NCBI GenBank assembly: GCA_903845115.1
Contig: CAIMWE010000132.1
Span: forward strand, 1 to 34,031
Source of the DNA: an uncultured Acidobacteriota bacterium
GTDB lineage: Bacteria > Acidobacteriota > Thermoanaerobaculia > UBA5066
Direction of reading: 5' to 3'
Length of the DNA stretch: 34,031 nt
How positions within the stretch are numbered: position 1 is the first letter of the stretch; every line of letters starts with the position of its first letter. The position numbers and the translations under genes were made by a program. Of the stretch, positions 22,922-31,361 are shown one piece after another. Under the pieces are notes generated by a model. That model did not search any database. It saw only the letters and a program-made list of their open reading frames with translations, and was not told where the DNA came from.

Positions 22922-24620
22922 ATGAAACATGACAAGCCGGGCGCCTCCTCCGCGATGGGGCTGAGGGAGCGTGCGGAAGAGCAGTTCCGGAAACGTCCGG
23001 CACCGGCGGCGGCCGCAGGCACAGGCGATTCCGACCTGAAGCGAGTCGTCCAGGAGCTGCAGATCCACCAGATCGAGCTGGAGCTCCAGAACGGGGAGCT
23101 GCAACAGGCGAAGCTCGAGCTGGAGGAGTCCCGGAGGAGTTACGAGGACCTCTTCGACTTCGCCCCCGTGGGGTACTTCACGCTCGAAGCCGACGGGAGG
23201 ATCCGGCAGGTCAACCTCGCGGGGGCCCGTCTCGTGGAGGTCCCGCGGGGGCAGCTCCAGGGCACGCGGCTGGGGATCCGGCTGACCGGGTCAAGCCGTC
23301 CCGCCTTCGCCTCGTTCGTCGCGGACGTGCTGGCGGGAAGGGCCACGGGGCCGTGCTACGCGGGCCTCCTGCGGGAGAGCGGCGAACCGGCCTGCGGGCG
23401 CCTCGAAGGCGTCGCCAGCGACGACGGGAGCTGGGGCCGGATCGTGATGACGGACGTGACGGAAGCCAGGAAGGCCACGCAGGTGGCGCAGGAGGCCGAA
23501 GCGGCCCTTCGCGTCCACCGGGAGGCGCTGCGCTCGGTCCTGGCATCCACCGCGGACGGCATCCTCGCCGTGGGACTGAATCGGCGCGTCGTCCACAAGA
23601 ACAGGCGCTTCCTGGAGATCTGGCGGATTCCTCCCCGGGTCGCGGCGTCGGGGGACGACAAGGCTCTCCTGGAATCGGCCCTCTCCCAGCTCGTCGAGCC
23701 CGAGCAGTTCCTGGCGAAGGTGGAGGCGCTGTACGGTTCCGACCGGGATGACCAGGATGTTCTCGCCTTCATGGACGGCCGGGTCGTGGACCGCTTCTCG
23801 TCGGCCATGATGCTGGAGGGCGCCGTCGCGGGGAGGGTCTGGTCCTTCCGCGACATCACCGCGCGGAGGCGGGCCGAGGAGGCGCTGCGGGCCCTTCGCG
23901 CCGAGCTGGAGCAGCGGGTGAGCGAGCGGACGGCCTCCCTGGAGGAGGCGAACCGGGAGCTGGAGGCGTACTCGCACTCGATCGCGCACGAGCTGCGGAC
24001 CCCGCTCCGCGCCATCGACGGCCATTCGGCCCTGATCGCCCGGGACCAGGCGGGACGGCTCGACGACGAGGGCCGCCGCCATTTCGAGCAGGTGCGCTGG
24101 AACGCGCGGCGGATGGGGCAGCTGATCGACGACTTCCTCGTCTATTCACAGGCGGGCCGCGGGGACCTTCACGTGACCGCGCTGGACATGGCCGGGGAGG
24201 CGCGCGGCCTTTGCCGAGGTCGTCCCCGACCCCGTCTCCCGCCGCCGGATCTCGTTCTCGGTGGAAGCCCTGCCGGGGACCCGGGGGGACGCGGCCCTCC
24301 TGGGCAAGGTCTGGGCGATCCTCCTCTCGAACGCCGTGAAGTTCTCGGCCGTGCGGGAGAACCCGGAGATCCGGGTCGAGGGGAGCATCTTGAACGGCGA
24401 GGCAGTCTATAGCGTCCGGGACAACGGCGTCGGGTTCGACATGCAGTACGCCGGCAAGCTCTTCGGCGTCTTCCAGCGCCTGGTCGGACAGAACGAGTTC
24501 GAGGGGACCGGGGTCGGCCTCGCCTTCCTCCGGCGGATCGTCGTCCGCCACGGCGGGCGCGTCTGGGCCACGGGAGCCGTGGACGGGGGGTCGACCTTCT
24601 TCTTCACGCTCGGCCGGTAG
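22922..24620 (+). pseudogene. PAS-domain sensor histidine kinase, frameshifted
   Basis: Soluble hybrid-free histidine kinase. It has an N-terminal coiled coil (LKRVVQELQIHQIELELQNG), a PAS domain (RSYEDLFDFAPVGYFTLEAD), and a second PAS-like region around residues 195-315. A coiled coil follows, then the HisKA box with H356 (AYSHSIAHELRTPLRAIDGH). The reading frame then breaks near 24205-24215, within GGCGCGCGGCC. The ATPase half continues one frame over: FAEVVPDPVSRRRISFSVEA, N-box LLSNAVKFSA, DNGVGFDMQYAGKLFGVFQR, TGVGLAFLRRIVVRHGGRVW, stop at 24618-24620. Restoring one GC dinucleotide in the GC run would rejoin the frames as GEARAAFAEV. This could be a sequencing error or a recent mutation. 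The start at ATG 22922 has only a weak GGA before it. No response regulator is adjacent. Confidence 0.8.
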
Positions 24621-24626
24621 GGAGAT

Positions 24627-24754
24627 GGGGTCAGGGCTGCGTTTTGTGTTTTTCGGTCTAACCCCGAACAGGCCGACGATCCCGAGGAGACTTGCCCGGG
24701 TGTCCCACCTTCAGGGCTTCTCTGTATTTCCACACAAAACACAGCCCTGACCCC
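24627..24754. repeat. 128-bp inverted-repeat element, copy 1
   Basis: Bounded by 22-bp terminal inverted repeats with one mismatch: GGGGTCAGGGCTG... at the left and ...CAGCCCTGACCCC at the right. Copies 2 (25422-25550) and 3 (26495-26622) are about 95% identical by eye and in the same orientation. It has no transposase, so it resembles a MITE or long REP element. It begins 6 nt after the kinase stop codon. Short ORFs run through it on both strands and are treated as by-products. Confidence 0.85.
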
Positions 24755-24787
24755 GAGGGTCCCGAGGGTCCACCGTTTCACTGGCGT

Positions 24788-24793
24788 TATACT
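24788..24793 (+). promoter_or_regulatory. -10 box of the RHH/MazF operon
   Basis: TATACT ends 6 nt before the antitoxin ATG at 24800, so transcription should begin at the start codon (leaderless). No good -35 box was found. The -10 lies 33 nt after the repeat copy 1. Confidence 0.5.
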
Positions 24794-24799
24794 CCGGGT

Positions 24800-25036
24800 A
24801 TGAAGACCGCCGTTTCGATTCCGGATGACGTCTTCCAGCGTGCGGAGCGCCTGGCCAAGCGGGCCCGGCAGTCTCGGAGCGAAGTGTTCAGCCGAGCCTT
24901 GCGAGAGTACGTGGCCAGGCACGCGCCAGACGAGGTGACCGAGGCAATGGACCGTGTCTGTGCGGAATTGGGGGGACCCGCCGACCCCTTCGTCACCGAA
25001 GCGGCCCGGCAGACCCTGGAGCGGAGTGAATGGTGA
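24800..25036 (+). CDS. Ribbon-helix-helix antitoxin of a MazF-type pair
   Basis: 78-residue protein with the RHH pattern MKTAVSIPDDVFQRAERLAK, then RQSRSEVFSRALREYVARH, and an acidic C-terminal tail suited to binding MazF. ATG 24800 is chosen because it matches the canonical RHH N-terminus and sits at the predicted transcription start. No Shine-Dalgarno is present. It overlaps the toxin gene by 7 nt. It lies between copies 1 and 2 of the inverted-repeat element. Confidence 0.85.
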   Translation: MKTAVSIPDDVFQRAERLAKRARQSRSEVFSRALREYVARHAPDEVTEAMDRVCAELGGPADPFVTEAARQTLERSEW

Positions 25037-25374
25037 TCGCTCAGGGCGAGATCTGGTGGGCGGACCTCCCGGCGCCCATCGGCTCGGGCCCCGGATTTCG
25101 CAGGCCCGTGCTGGTGGTCCAGGGCGATGCCCTCAACGCCAGCCGCATAGCGACGGTGGTGTGCGTGCCCCTGACGAGCAACCTGCGATGGGCAGACGCG
25201 CCCGGGAACGTCCTGCTGACGGCAGGCGTGACCGGTCTGGCCAGGGACTCCGTCGCAAACGTGTCGCAGGTCATCGCACTCGACAAGGCTGTCCTGACCG
25301 AGAGAGCCGGAAAGCTGTCCCGGGCGAAGACGGATCTCGTTCTCTCCGGAGTCGACGTCATCCTGGGCCGGTAG
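25030..25374 (+). CDS. MazF/PemK-family endoribonuclease toxin
   Basis: 114-residue mRNA interferase. The SH3-like fold signatures are visible: QGEIWWADLPAPIGSGPGFR then RPVLVVQGDALN, TVVCVPLTSNLRWADAPGNV, and DSVANVSQVIALDKAVLTER. The catalytic Arg is likely in the GFRRPVLVV segment and the Thr/Ser in PLTSN, by family analogy. ATG 25030 overlaps the antitoxin stop. The length is normal. The cleavage motif cannot be read from sequence. Confidence 0.9.
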   Translation: MVIAQGEIWWADLPAPIGSGPGFRRPVLVVQGDALNASRIATVVCVPLTSNLRWADAPGNVLLTAGVTGLARDSVANVSQVIALDKAVLTERAGKLSRAKTDLVLSGVDVILGR

Positions 25375-25421
25375 CCGCTGACCCCGAGTGTCCCGAGGAG
25401 GTCAAGGCGCGCGGGGGAGAT

Positions 25422-25550
25422 GGGGTCAGGGCTGCGTTTTGTGTTTTTTCGGTCGAACCCCGAACAGGCCAACGATCCCGAGGAGACTTGCCGGGGTGTC
25501 CCACCTTCAGAGCTTCTCTGCATTTCCACACAAAACACAGCCCTGACCCC
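25422..25550. repeat. Inverted-repeat element, copy 2
   Basis: 129-bp copy of the element at 24627-24754, with the same terminal inverted repeats and orientation. Just before it, 25377-25399 carries a stray right-end fragment (CTGACCCCGAGTGTCCCGAGG), suggesting that another copy was overwritten or recombined here. It separates the MazF-type module from the VapBC module. Confidence 0.85.
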
Positions 25551-25756
25551 GAGTGTCCAGCGTCTTCCCGACGTTCATTCGTCACCTCGGGTCTTTCGAG
25601 CCTGAAGGCACCGCGAGGCAACGGATCGAAATTCAAATCGTGGACACCCGCAAACCGCCCTAACGCCCGGCGCATCAAAATGTTAGCAGCAGCGCGCATC
25701 AAATCAACCGAACACTAGTGGGGTCATGGTGTCCTTTCTCCCGCAGCCAGGCCGGC
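25551..25756. other. Gene-free stretch before the VapBC promoter
   Basis: No coding region was recognised. It contains CCCTAACGCCCGGCGCATCA followed by AAAATGTTAGC (25661-25690 area). This loosely resembles the outer boxes of an integron attC site but lacks the central stem and does not match RYYYAAC/GTTRRRY exactly. Confidence 0.4.
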
Positions 25757-25794
25757 TCGACAGACACTCGCGCGGTCGATATGCTTCGGCATAT
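25757..25794 (+). promoter_or_regulatory. Promoter and operator of the VapBC operon
   Basis: -35 TCGACA (25757-25762), 17-bp spacer, -10 TATGCT (25780-25785). A perfect inverted repeat ATATGC (25779-25784) / GCATAT (25789-25794) overlaps the -10 and the first bases of the antitoxin gene. Transcription should start at about the ATG (25793). The layout matches the FitAB-like promoter at 2371-2400. Confidence 0.62.
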
Positions 25795-26047
25795 GCGGAC
25801 CTCGGTGGAGATCTCCGACAGCCTTCTCGAGCAGGCGCGGCGTGTCGTGGCAGAGCAGAGGACGACGTTGCGAGCGCTCGTCGAGGAGGGCCTCCGCCTC
25901 GTCGTGAAGGAGCGGCGAGCGAGGAAGCCGGCCCGCCTTCCGGACGCGGCCTTCCCGGGCCCGAAGGGGTTCGCGCGCGGCGTCGCCGCCAGGGACCTTC
26001 CCCGGCTCCTCGAAGAGGCTCGAAAGGCCGGCCGGCCCGGATCTTGA
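25793..26047 (+). CDS. VapB-like antitoxin
   Basis: 84-residue antitoxin beginning MRTSVEISDSLLEQARRVVA, then TTLRALVEEGLRLVVKERR: strand plus two helices, as in VapB family RHH proteins for PIN toxins. The C-terminal GPKGFARGVAARDLPRLLEE is a typical toxin-wrapping tail. ATG 25793 coincides with the predicted transcription start, with no Shine-Dalgarno. The stop forms a TTGA overlap with the toxin start. Confidence 0.8.
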   Translation: MRTSVEISDSLLEQARRVVAEQRTTLRALVEEGLRLVVKERRARKPARLPDAAFPGPKGFARGVAARDLPRLLEEARKAGRPGS

Positions 26048-26481
26048 TCGCCGTCGACACGAACGTCTTCGTCTACGCGCATCGGCCCGAGGCGCCCCTG
26101 CATCGAGACGCGGCGCGGGTCGTCCGGGCGCTCGCAGAGTCGGGCCGGACCTGGGGAATTCCGTTCCACGTCCTGGTCGAGTTCGCCGCGGTCGTGTCCA
26201 GCCCCAGGATCTGGAAGGTCCCCTCTAGCCGCGAGCAGGTCGCGGCTCAGGTGAAGGCGTGGCGGTCGAGCCCGGGCCTGCGCATCCTCGGAGACGACGA
26301 GACGGTCTGGGAGAGAAGCGTCGCTCTCGCGAATGCCGGCTCGATCCAGGGCGGCCAGTGGTACGACGCGCGGATCGCCGCCGTCTGCCTCGCCCACGGC
26401 GTCACGGAGCTGTGGACCGCCGACCGGGACTACTCCCTCTTCGCGCCGCTCCGGACACGCAACCCCTTCCGGCAGCGCTAG
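26044..26481 (+). CDS. VapC-like PIN toxin
   Basis: 145-residue PIN RNase. It begins at TTG 26044: (M)IAVDTNVFVYAHRPEAPLH with D5 catalytic. E is in FHVLVEFAAVV and D in GGQWYDARIAAVCLAHG. The last acidic cluster is in LWTADRDYSLFAP. TTG overlaps the antitoxin TGA (TTGA), the same arrangement as at 2636. Repeat copy 3 starts 13 nt after the stop. Confidence 0.87.
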   Translation: MIAVDTNVFVYAHRPEAPLHRDAARVVRALAESGRTWGIPFHVLVEFAAVVSSPRIWKVPSSREQVAAQVKAWRSSPGLRILGDDETVWERSVALANAGSIQGGQWYDARIAAVCLAHGVTELWTADRDYSLFAPLRTRNPFRQR

Positions 26482-26494
26482 GCGCGGGGGAGAT

Positions 26495-26622
26495 GGGGTC
26501 AGGGCTGCGTTTTGTGTTTTTCGGTCGAACCCCGAACAGGCCGACGATCCCGAGGAGACTTGCCCGGGTGTCCCACCTTCAGAGCTCTTCTGCATTTCCA
26601 CACAAAACACAGCCCTGACCCC
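26495..26622. repeat. Inverted-repeat element, copy 3
   Basis: 128-bp copy of the element at 24627-24754, same orientation, with conserved GGGGGAGAT just outside the left end as in copy 2. It closes a repeat-TA-repeat-TA-repeat array and precedes the CheB-CheR gene by about 100 nt. Confidence 0.85.
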
Positions 26623-26723
26623 GAAGGTAAGCGGCGTAGACTCTTATCGGGCGCCTCGGGCGTCGCGGCAGATCTGGCCGGGCAGCCTGCCATCGGTCTG
26701 TCCGCGAGAAAGCGGAGAGGACG

Positions 26724-29378
26724 ATGAAGAAAGGGAAGCCACCCGAGAAGCGGCCCGTCAAGGCGCCCGAGAGGACGGTCGCCCCCGCCCCTGCGCCTCC
26801 TCCCGCTCCTCTCGACCTCGCGACCGGGGTCGAGCCCGCGGCCGGCCCCTCCGCCCGCTTCCCGATCGTCGGCATCGGCGCCTCGGCCGGGGGGCTCGAG
26901 GCGCTCGAGCAGTTCTTCTCCCGCGTCTCCCCCTCTTCCGGCATGGCCTACGTCGTCGTCCAGCACCTCGACCCGACGCAGAAGGGGTTCATGCCTGAGC
27001 TGCTGCAACGCTTCACCCCGCTGCCGGTGCAGCAGGTCCGCGACCGGATGAAGGTGAAGCCCGACTCCGTCTACATCATCCCGCCGAACAGGGACCTCTC
27101 GATCCTGAACGGCGCTCTCCACCTCCTCGAGCCCACGGCCCCGCGCGGGCAGCGGCTCCCGATCGACTCCTTCTTCCGGGCCCTGGCGAGGGACCAGGAG
27201 GAGATGGCCGCGGGAGTGGTCCTCTCGGGGATGGGATCGGACGGGACCCTCGGCCTCCGGGCGATCAAGGAAGGGGCGGGGGTCACCCTCGTCCAGACCC
27301 CCTCGACGGCCAAGTTCGACGCGATGCCGAGGAGCGCCGTCGACGCCGGCCTCGCCGACTTCGTCGTCCCGCCCGAAGAGATGGCGCTGACGCTCCTCGG
27401 ATACCACCAGCACGTCCCTCACGAGCCGGCGAGGCCGGAGCCCGGGAAACCCCACGGGGGCCTCGAAAAGGTCGTCCTCCTGCTCCGGGGCCACACCGGG
27501 CACGACTTCTCCCTCTACAAGAAGAGCACCCTCTACCGCCGGGTGGAACGGCGGATGGGGATCCACAAGATCGACAGGATCGCGACCTACATCCGCTACC
27601 TGCAGGAGAACCCCCAGGAGCGGGGTCTCCTCTTCCGTGAGCTGCTCATCGGCGTGACGAGCTTCTTCCGCGACGAAGAGGCGTGGGAGCAGCTCGGGCG
27701 GAAGGCCCTCCCGGGGCTGATCGAGCGCCTCCGCCCGGGGCAGTCGCTCCGCGCCTGGATCCCGGCCTGCTCGACGGGGGAAGAGGCCTACTCCCTGGCG
27801 ATTCTCTTCCGGGAGGCGGCGGAGAAGCTGAAGCCCCACGCTCGTCTCTCGCTCCAGGTTTTCGCGACCGACATCGACCCAGACGCCATCGACCGGGCGC
27901 GGCAGGGGACGTATCCCGCGAGCATCGCCGCCGACGTCTCGCCCGAGCGCCTGGACCGCTACTTCGTCCAGGAGGACACCAGGTACCGGGTCGGCAAGGA
28001 AATCCGGGAGACGGTGATCTTCGCGACCCAGAACCTGATCTCGGACCCCCCCTTCACGAAGGTGGACGTCGTCATCTGCCGGAACCTCCTGATCTACTTC
28101 GAGCCGGAGCTGCAGAAGAAGGTCCTCCCGCTGCTCCACTTCAGCCTGTCGCCGGGCGGCGTCCTCTTCCTGGGCAGCGCCGAGAGCCTCGGCTCCCACT
28201 CGGACCTTTTCACCCCCATCGAGGCGAAGGTGAAGATCTACCGTCGGGCCGAAGCCGTCCGGACCTCCGGGGTCGGGATCCTTCCGATCGCTTTCGGCCT
28301 TCCCCACCCGAAAGGCGCGGGGGAGCCGGACGCGAACCGGCAGACGGAGAGCCTCCAGGCGCTGACCGAGAAGCTCCTCCTTTCGCGTTTCTCCCCGGCT
28401 GCCGTCCTGACCGACCCGAAAGGGAACATCCTCTTCTTCAACGGCCGGACAGGGCGCTACCTCGAGCCGGCGGCCGGTAAGGCCGACTGGAACCTCTTTG
28501 CCATGGCCCGCGAGGGACTCAGGTACGACCTGGTCAGTGCCTTCCAGAAGGTAGTCCGGACGGCGGGGGCGGAAGAGGTCCGGCACACGAAGGTCACGAC
28601 CGACTCCGGGGAGGCGGCCGTCAGCATCTCCCTGCAGTCGATCACGGAGCCCGAGTCGCTCAGGGGGATGGTGTTGGTCGCCTTCGCGGACACGCCCGCC
28701 GGTGCCTCCCCGACCGCGCCCGCCTCCCTCCTGCGCGGGAGGAGGAGAGCGGCGGAAGGCGAGGACGCGGCGAAGGGCCCCGGTGGCGATCTGGAAAGGG
28801 CTCTCCAGCGCTCGCGCGAGGAGCTGCAGTCGACCCGCGAGGAGATGCAGACCTCCCAGGAGGAGCTGAAGTCGTACAACGAGGAGATGCAGTCGACCAA
28901 CGAGGAGCTCCAGTCGACCAACGAGGAGCTGACGACCTCCAAGGAAGAGCTGCAGTCGCTGAACGAGGAGCTGCAGACGGTGAACGCCGAGCTGATGGCG
29001 AAGGTGACCGAGCTGTCGCGGTCGAACAACGACATGAAGAACCTCCTGAACTCCACCGACATCGCGACGGTGTTCCTGGACGGCGCCCTTAAGGTGAGGC
29101 GCTTCACGACCCAGGCGACGAAGATCGTCCAGCTGATCCCGGGGGACATCGGCCGCCCCTTGACCGACATCGCCTCTTCACTCGTCTACCCCGCGATGAC
29201 GGACGACGCGCGCGAGGTCCTCCGAACGCTGGTCTTCTCGGAGAAGAGCGTAGACTCCTCGGACGGGCGGCGGTTCCGCGTCCGGATCATGCCGTACCGG
29301 ACGATCGAGGACATGATCGACGGGGTGGTCATCACCTTCACCGACGTCACCGGCTTCGGCCGGGACGGGGCGTCCTGA
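26724..29378 (+). CDS. CheB-CheR-coiled coil-PAS fusion protein
   Basis: 884-residue chemotaxis-type protein. A Pro/Ala-rich N-terminus (1-45) leads to a CheB methylesterase domain (about 47-232): GIGASAGGLEALEQFF, VVQHLDPTQKG and GMGSDGTLGLRAIKEG. A CheR methyltransferase follows (about 250-500): FFRDEEAWEQL, ACSTGEEAYSLAI, FATDIDPDAIDRARQGTYP and ICRNLLIYFEPELQ. A linker PAS-like region, a heptad coiled coil rich in EELQST/NEEL repeats (about 690-762), and a PAS_10-like domain at the C-terminus complete it. GGAGAGG precedes ATG 26724. Many relatives continue into a histidine kinase; this one stops after the PAS. It could tune a receptor or the frameshifted kinase upstream, but no receptor gene is present. 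Confidence 0.93.
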   Translation: MKKGKPPEKRPVKAPERTVAPAPAPPPAPLDLATGVEPAAGPSARFPIVGIGASAGGLEALEQFFSRVSPSSGMAYVVVQHLDPTQKGFMPELLQRFTPLPVQQVRDRMKVKPDSVYIIPPNRDLSILNGALHLLEPTAPRGQRLPIDSFFRALARDQEEMAAGVVLSGMGSDGTLGLRAIKEGAGVTLVQTPSTAKFDAMPRSAVDAGLADFVVPPEEMALTLLGYHQHVPHEPARPEPGKPHGGLEKVVLLLRGHTGHDFSLYKKSTLYRRVERRMGIHKIDRIATYIRYLQENPQERGLLFRELLIGVTSFFRDEEAWEQLGRKALPGLIERLRPGQSLRAWIPACSTGEEAYSLAILFREAAEKLKPHARLSLQVFATDIDPDAIDRARQGTYPASIAADVSPERLDRYFVQEDTRYRVGKEIRETVIFATQNLISDPPFTKVDVVICRNLLIYFEPELQKKVLPLLHFSLSPGGVLFLGSAESLGSHSDLFTPIEAKVKIYRRAEAVRTSGVGILPIAFGLPHPKGAGEPDANRQTESLQALTEKLLLSRFSPAAVLTDPKGNILFFNGRTGRYLEPAAGKADWNLFAMAREGLRYDLVSAFQKVVRTAGAEEVRHTKVTTDSGEAAVSISLQSITEPESLRGMVLVAFADTPAGASPTAPASLLRGRRRAAEGEDAAKGPGGDLERALQRSREELQSTREEMQTSQEELKSYNEEMQSTNEELQSTNEELTTSKEELQSLNEELQTVNAELMAKVTELSRSNNDMKNLLNSTDIATVFLDGALKVRRFTTQATKIVQLIPGDIGRPLTDIASSLVYPAMTDDAREVLRTLVFSEKSVDSSDGRRFRVRIMPYRTIEDMIDGVVITFTDVTGFGRDGAS

Positions 29379-29484
29379 CCTGAGGGGCGCCGAGCGAAGG
29401 GCCGGACGAAGACGAAGAGATCCCAAGTCCACCCCGGAGGGGAAGGCGCTCCGCCTCCCACGGTTCCTCGCGCCCGGGGGGGGA

Positions 29485-29501
29485 GTGTCAGCATCTGACA
29501 C
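29485..29501. repeat. Short REP-like palindrome
   Basis: GTGTCAGCATCTGACAC is a perfect 7-bp inverted repeat with a 3-nt loop, followed by CGTTTC. TGTCAGGCATG at 30995-31020 and 31766-31790, with GACACCGTTTCC after the latter, look like the same family. Confidence 0.55.
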
Positions 29502-29616
29502 CGTTTCGGTTCTGTTTCCGTTTCCGTTCGGTACGCAGGCATGGCGTCAAGGGCCCACGGACCGCTCCACTCTGAAGCCTTCCGGCGACACGACGTTCAC
29601 AGTAGACTTCCGAGTC

Positions 29617-30987
29617 ATGGAGTTGCTCGACGCATTGAAACGCCCGGAAGGGAAGACGCTGGAATTCAAGCGGGATCTCTCGTCGCCAGAGGGGATCATG
29701 AAGACGATCGTCGCCTTCGCCAACACCGCGGGAGGAACGATCTTTCTAGGCATCGACGACGCTACGAGGAACGTCCGAGGGGTCCACGACCCCCTCCGGG
29801 ACGAGGAACGGCTCGCGAACCTGGTCAGCGACAGCATCCTTCCACGCCTGGTCCCTGATATCGAGCTTCTCCCCTGGCGACGGACGAACGTATTGAGGGT
29901 GGAGGTCTACCCGAGTCCCGGCCGGCCACATCACCTCTCGCGGGTAGGTCCCCGGGACGGCGTCTATGTCCGGGTGGGCTCCACGAATCGGCGGGCTGAT
30001 CGCCAGCTCGTCGAGGAGCTCGGCCGGACGACCCGCGGAGAGGCCTTCGACGAACAGCCGATGCCCGAGCTCGGCGCGGAGGCGATCGACTTCCGAGCTG
30101 CCTCCGATTGCTTCGCCACGATGCGGAAGCTCAGGCGGAGCGACCTCGAGACCCTCCGGATTCTCGTACCCCACCAGGGGCGCAAGGTGCCCTCGGTCGG
30201 CGGACTCCTGCTATTCGGGACCGACCGGGCACGCCACTTCCCCGACGCTTGGATCCAGGCGGGCCGCTTCGACGGCACCGACAAGGCAAGGATCCTCGAC
30301 CACGCCGAGATCCGCTCGCTGCCTCTTCCGGCCATCGAGGCCGCCATTGCCTTCGTTGGCAAGCACGGCATTCACGGAGCTGCCATCGGGGCCGTTCGGC
30401 GCTCGGAGAGCTGGAGTTTGCCACCGGCCGCGGTGCGTGAGGCCGTCGTCAACGCTGTCGCGCATTCCGACTACTCCCAGCGCGGCGCGCCGATACGGAT
30501 CTCCCTCTTTGACGACCGGCTCGAGGTGGAAAGCCCGGGCCTGCTGCCGTTCGGCTTGACGGTCGACGACCTTCGCCGAGGGGTTTCGAAGCTCCGGAAT
30601 CGCGTGATTGGACGCGTCCTTCACGAGCTCGGCCTGATGGAACAGTGGGGAAGCGGCATCCAGCGGATGACGGCGGCCTGCCGGGAGTCCGGTCTCGAGC
30701 CACCGGAGCTCGAGGAGATCGCGACGAGGTTTCGCGTGACCATTCACACGACCCGAAACAGGCCGATCGCCGTGGGGCCAGTCGATCAGACCATCCTCGA
30801 TTCCCTTTCCACGGGTGCCGGGCTCTCGACCCAGAAGATCGCCGCCGCCATCGGCCGAACCCCCAGGGCGACCCGCAATCGCCTCGCGCGGCTCGTCGAG
30901 TCCGGCCTCCTCCTCGAGATCGGGTCGAGTCCCCAGGACCCGCGCAAGCTCTATTACCTGGCGGCTCCCCTGGCCAATCGAGAGTGA
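29617..30987 (+). CDS. AlbA_2 (Schlafen-type) domain protein with GHKL-type ATPase and winged helix
   Basis: 456-residue protein resembling the RecG-like/AlbA_2 putative transcriptional regulators. The AlbA_2 domain (about 10-125) has EGKTLEFKRDLSSPEGIMKT, AFANTAGGTIFLGIDD and VYVRVGSTNRRAD. The middle part has a GHKL/HATPase_c_4-like motif, PAAVREAVVNAVAHSDYSQR, then PIRISLFDDRLEVESPG and RNRVIGRVLHELGLMEQWGS. A C-terminal helix-turn-helix (TQKIAAAIGRTPRATRNRLA) ends it. I chose ATG 29617 because it starts the domain and has a -10-like TAGACT 8 nt upstream (leaderless style). Longer in-frame extensions upstream are poor. Function unknown; regulatory or defence roles are known for relatives. 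Confidence 0.85.
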   Translation: MELLDALKRPEGKTLEFKRDLSSPEGIMKTIVAFANTAGGTIFLGIDDATRNVRGVHDPLRDEERLANLVSDSILPRLVPDIELLPWRRTNVLRVEVYPSPGRPHHLSRVGPRDGVYVRVGSTNRRADRQLVEELGRTTRGEAFDEQPMPELGAEAIDFRAASDCFATMRKLRRSDLETLRILVPHQGRKVPSVGGLLLFGTDRARHFPDAWIQAGRFDGTDKARILDHAEIRSLPLPAIEAAIAFVGKHGIHGAAIGAVRRSESWSLPPAAVREAVVNAVAHSDYSQRGAPIRISLFDDRLEVESPGLLPFGLTVDDLRRGVSKLRNRVIGRVLHELGLMEQWGSGIQRMTAACRESGLEPPELEEIATRFRVTIHTTRNRPIAVGPVDQTILDSLSTGAGLSTQKIAAAIGRTPRATRNRLARLVESGLLLEIGSSPQDPRKLYYLAAPLANRE

Positions 30988-30994
30988 GCAGGGC

Positions 30995-31020
30995 GTGTCA
31001 GGCATGCGTCATTGCATTTC
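30995..31020. repeat. REP-like repeat, copy B
   Basis: TGTCAGGCATGCG, five variable bases, then GCATTTC. It matches 31766-31790 in 22 of 25 positions by eye. It lies 114 nt before the Phd/PIN module, and the other copy lies just after it. Confidence 0.6.
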
Positions 31021-31133
31021 CCTCGGCCGCACCGCCGAAGGGAACCCGGTCCTTGCCGCCGAGCACTGCGAAAGGGAGGGGCTGGCGGCCGGTCCAAATG
31101 ACCATCTAGAATGACCATCCTGGAGGGCACCCG

Positions 31134-31361
31134 ATGTCCCAGTTCAATGTCGCCGAGGCCAAGAGCCATCTCTCGGACCTCCTCCGGAAGGCGCTGAGGG
31201 GCGAGGAGGTCGTGATCGCCAGGGACAGCAAGCCCCTCGTCAGGCTGGTGCCGGTCGATCGCCCCGCGGTCGCCCGCGAGCCGGGGTCCGCCCGCGGCGA
31301 GGTCTGGATGGCCCCCGACTTCGACGAGACCCCCGAGGATTTCAAGGAGTACCTCCGCTGA
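31134..31361 (+). CDS. Phd/YefM-family antitoxin
   Basis: 75-residue antitoxin: MSQFNVAEAKSHLSDLLRKA, then GEEVVIARDSKPLVRLVPV is the standard Phd/YefM N-terminal DNA-binding domain. The tail WMAPDFDETPEDFKEYLR is the usual toxin-binding segment of PIN-partnered Phd proteins. ATG 31134 has GGAGGG 6 nt upstream, so unlike the other TA operons here it has a normal ribosome-binding site. The stop overlaps the toxin start as CTGA. Confidence 0.9.
   Translation: MSQFNVAEAKSHLSDLLRKALRGEEVVIARDSKPLVRLVPVDRPAVAREPGSARGEVWMAPDFDETPEDFKEYLR

Noticed and set aside
20475-23003. 842-codon minus-strand open frame opposite the CGS and cysE genes
   Set aside because: It is the GC-driven shadow of well-recognised plus-strand enzymes. 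The composition is Asp/Gly/Arg/Val-rich with no domain motif.
24407-24922. Small ORFs with similar sequence through each inverted-repeat element, on both strands
   Set aside because: Their similarity comes from the repeat being copied. Frames run into unrelated flanks and no RBS was seen.
24627-26622. CRISPR array
   Set aside because: Only three 128-bp repeats with gene-sized, unequal spacers; no short repeats and no cas genes.
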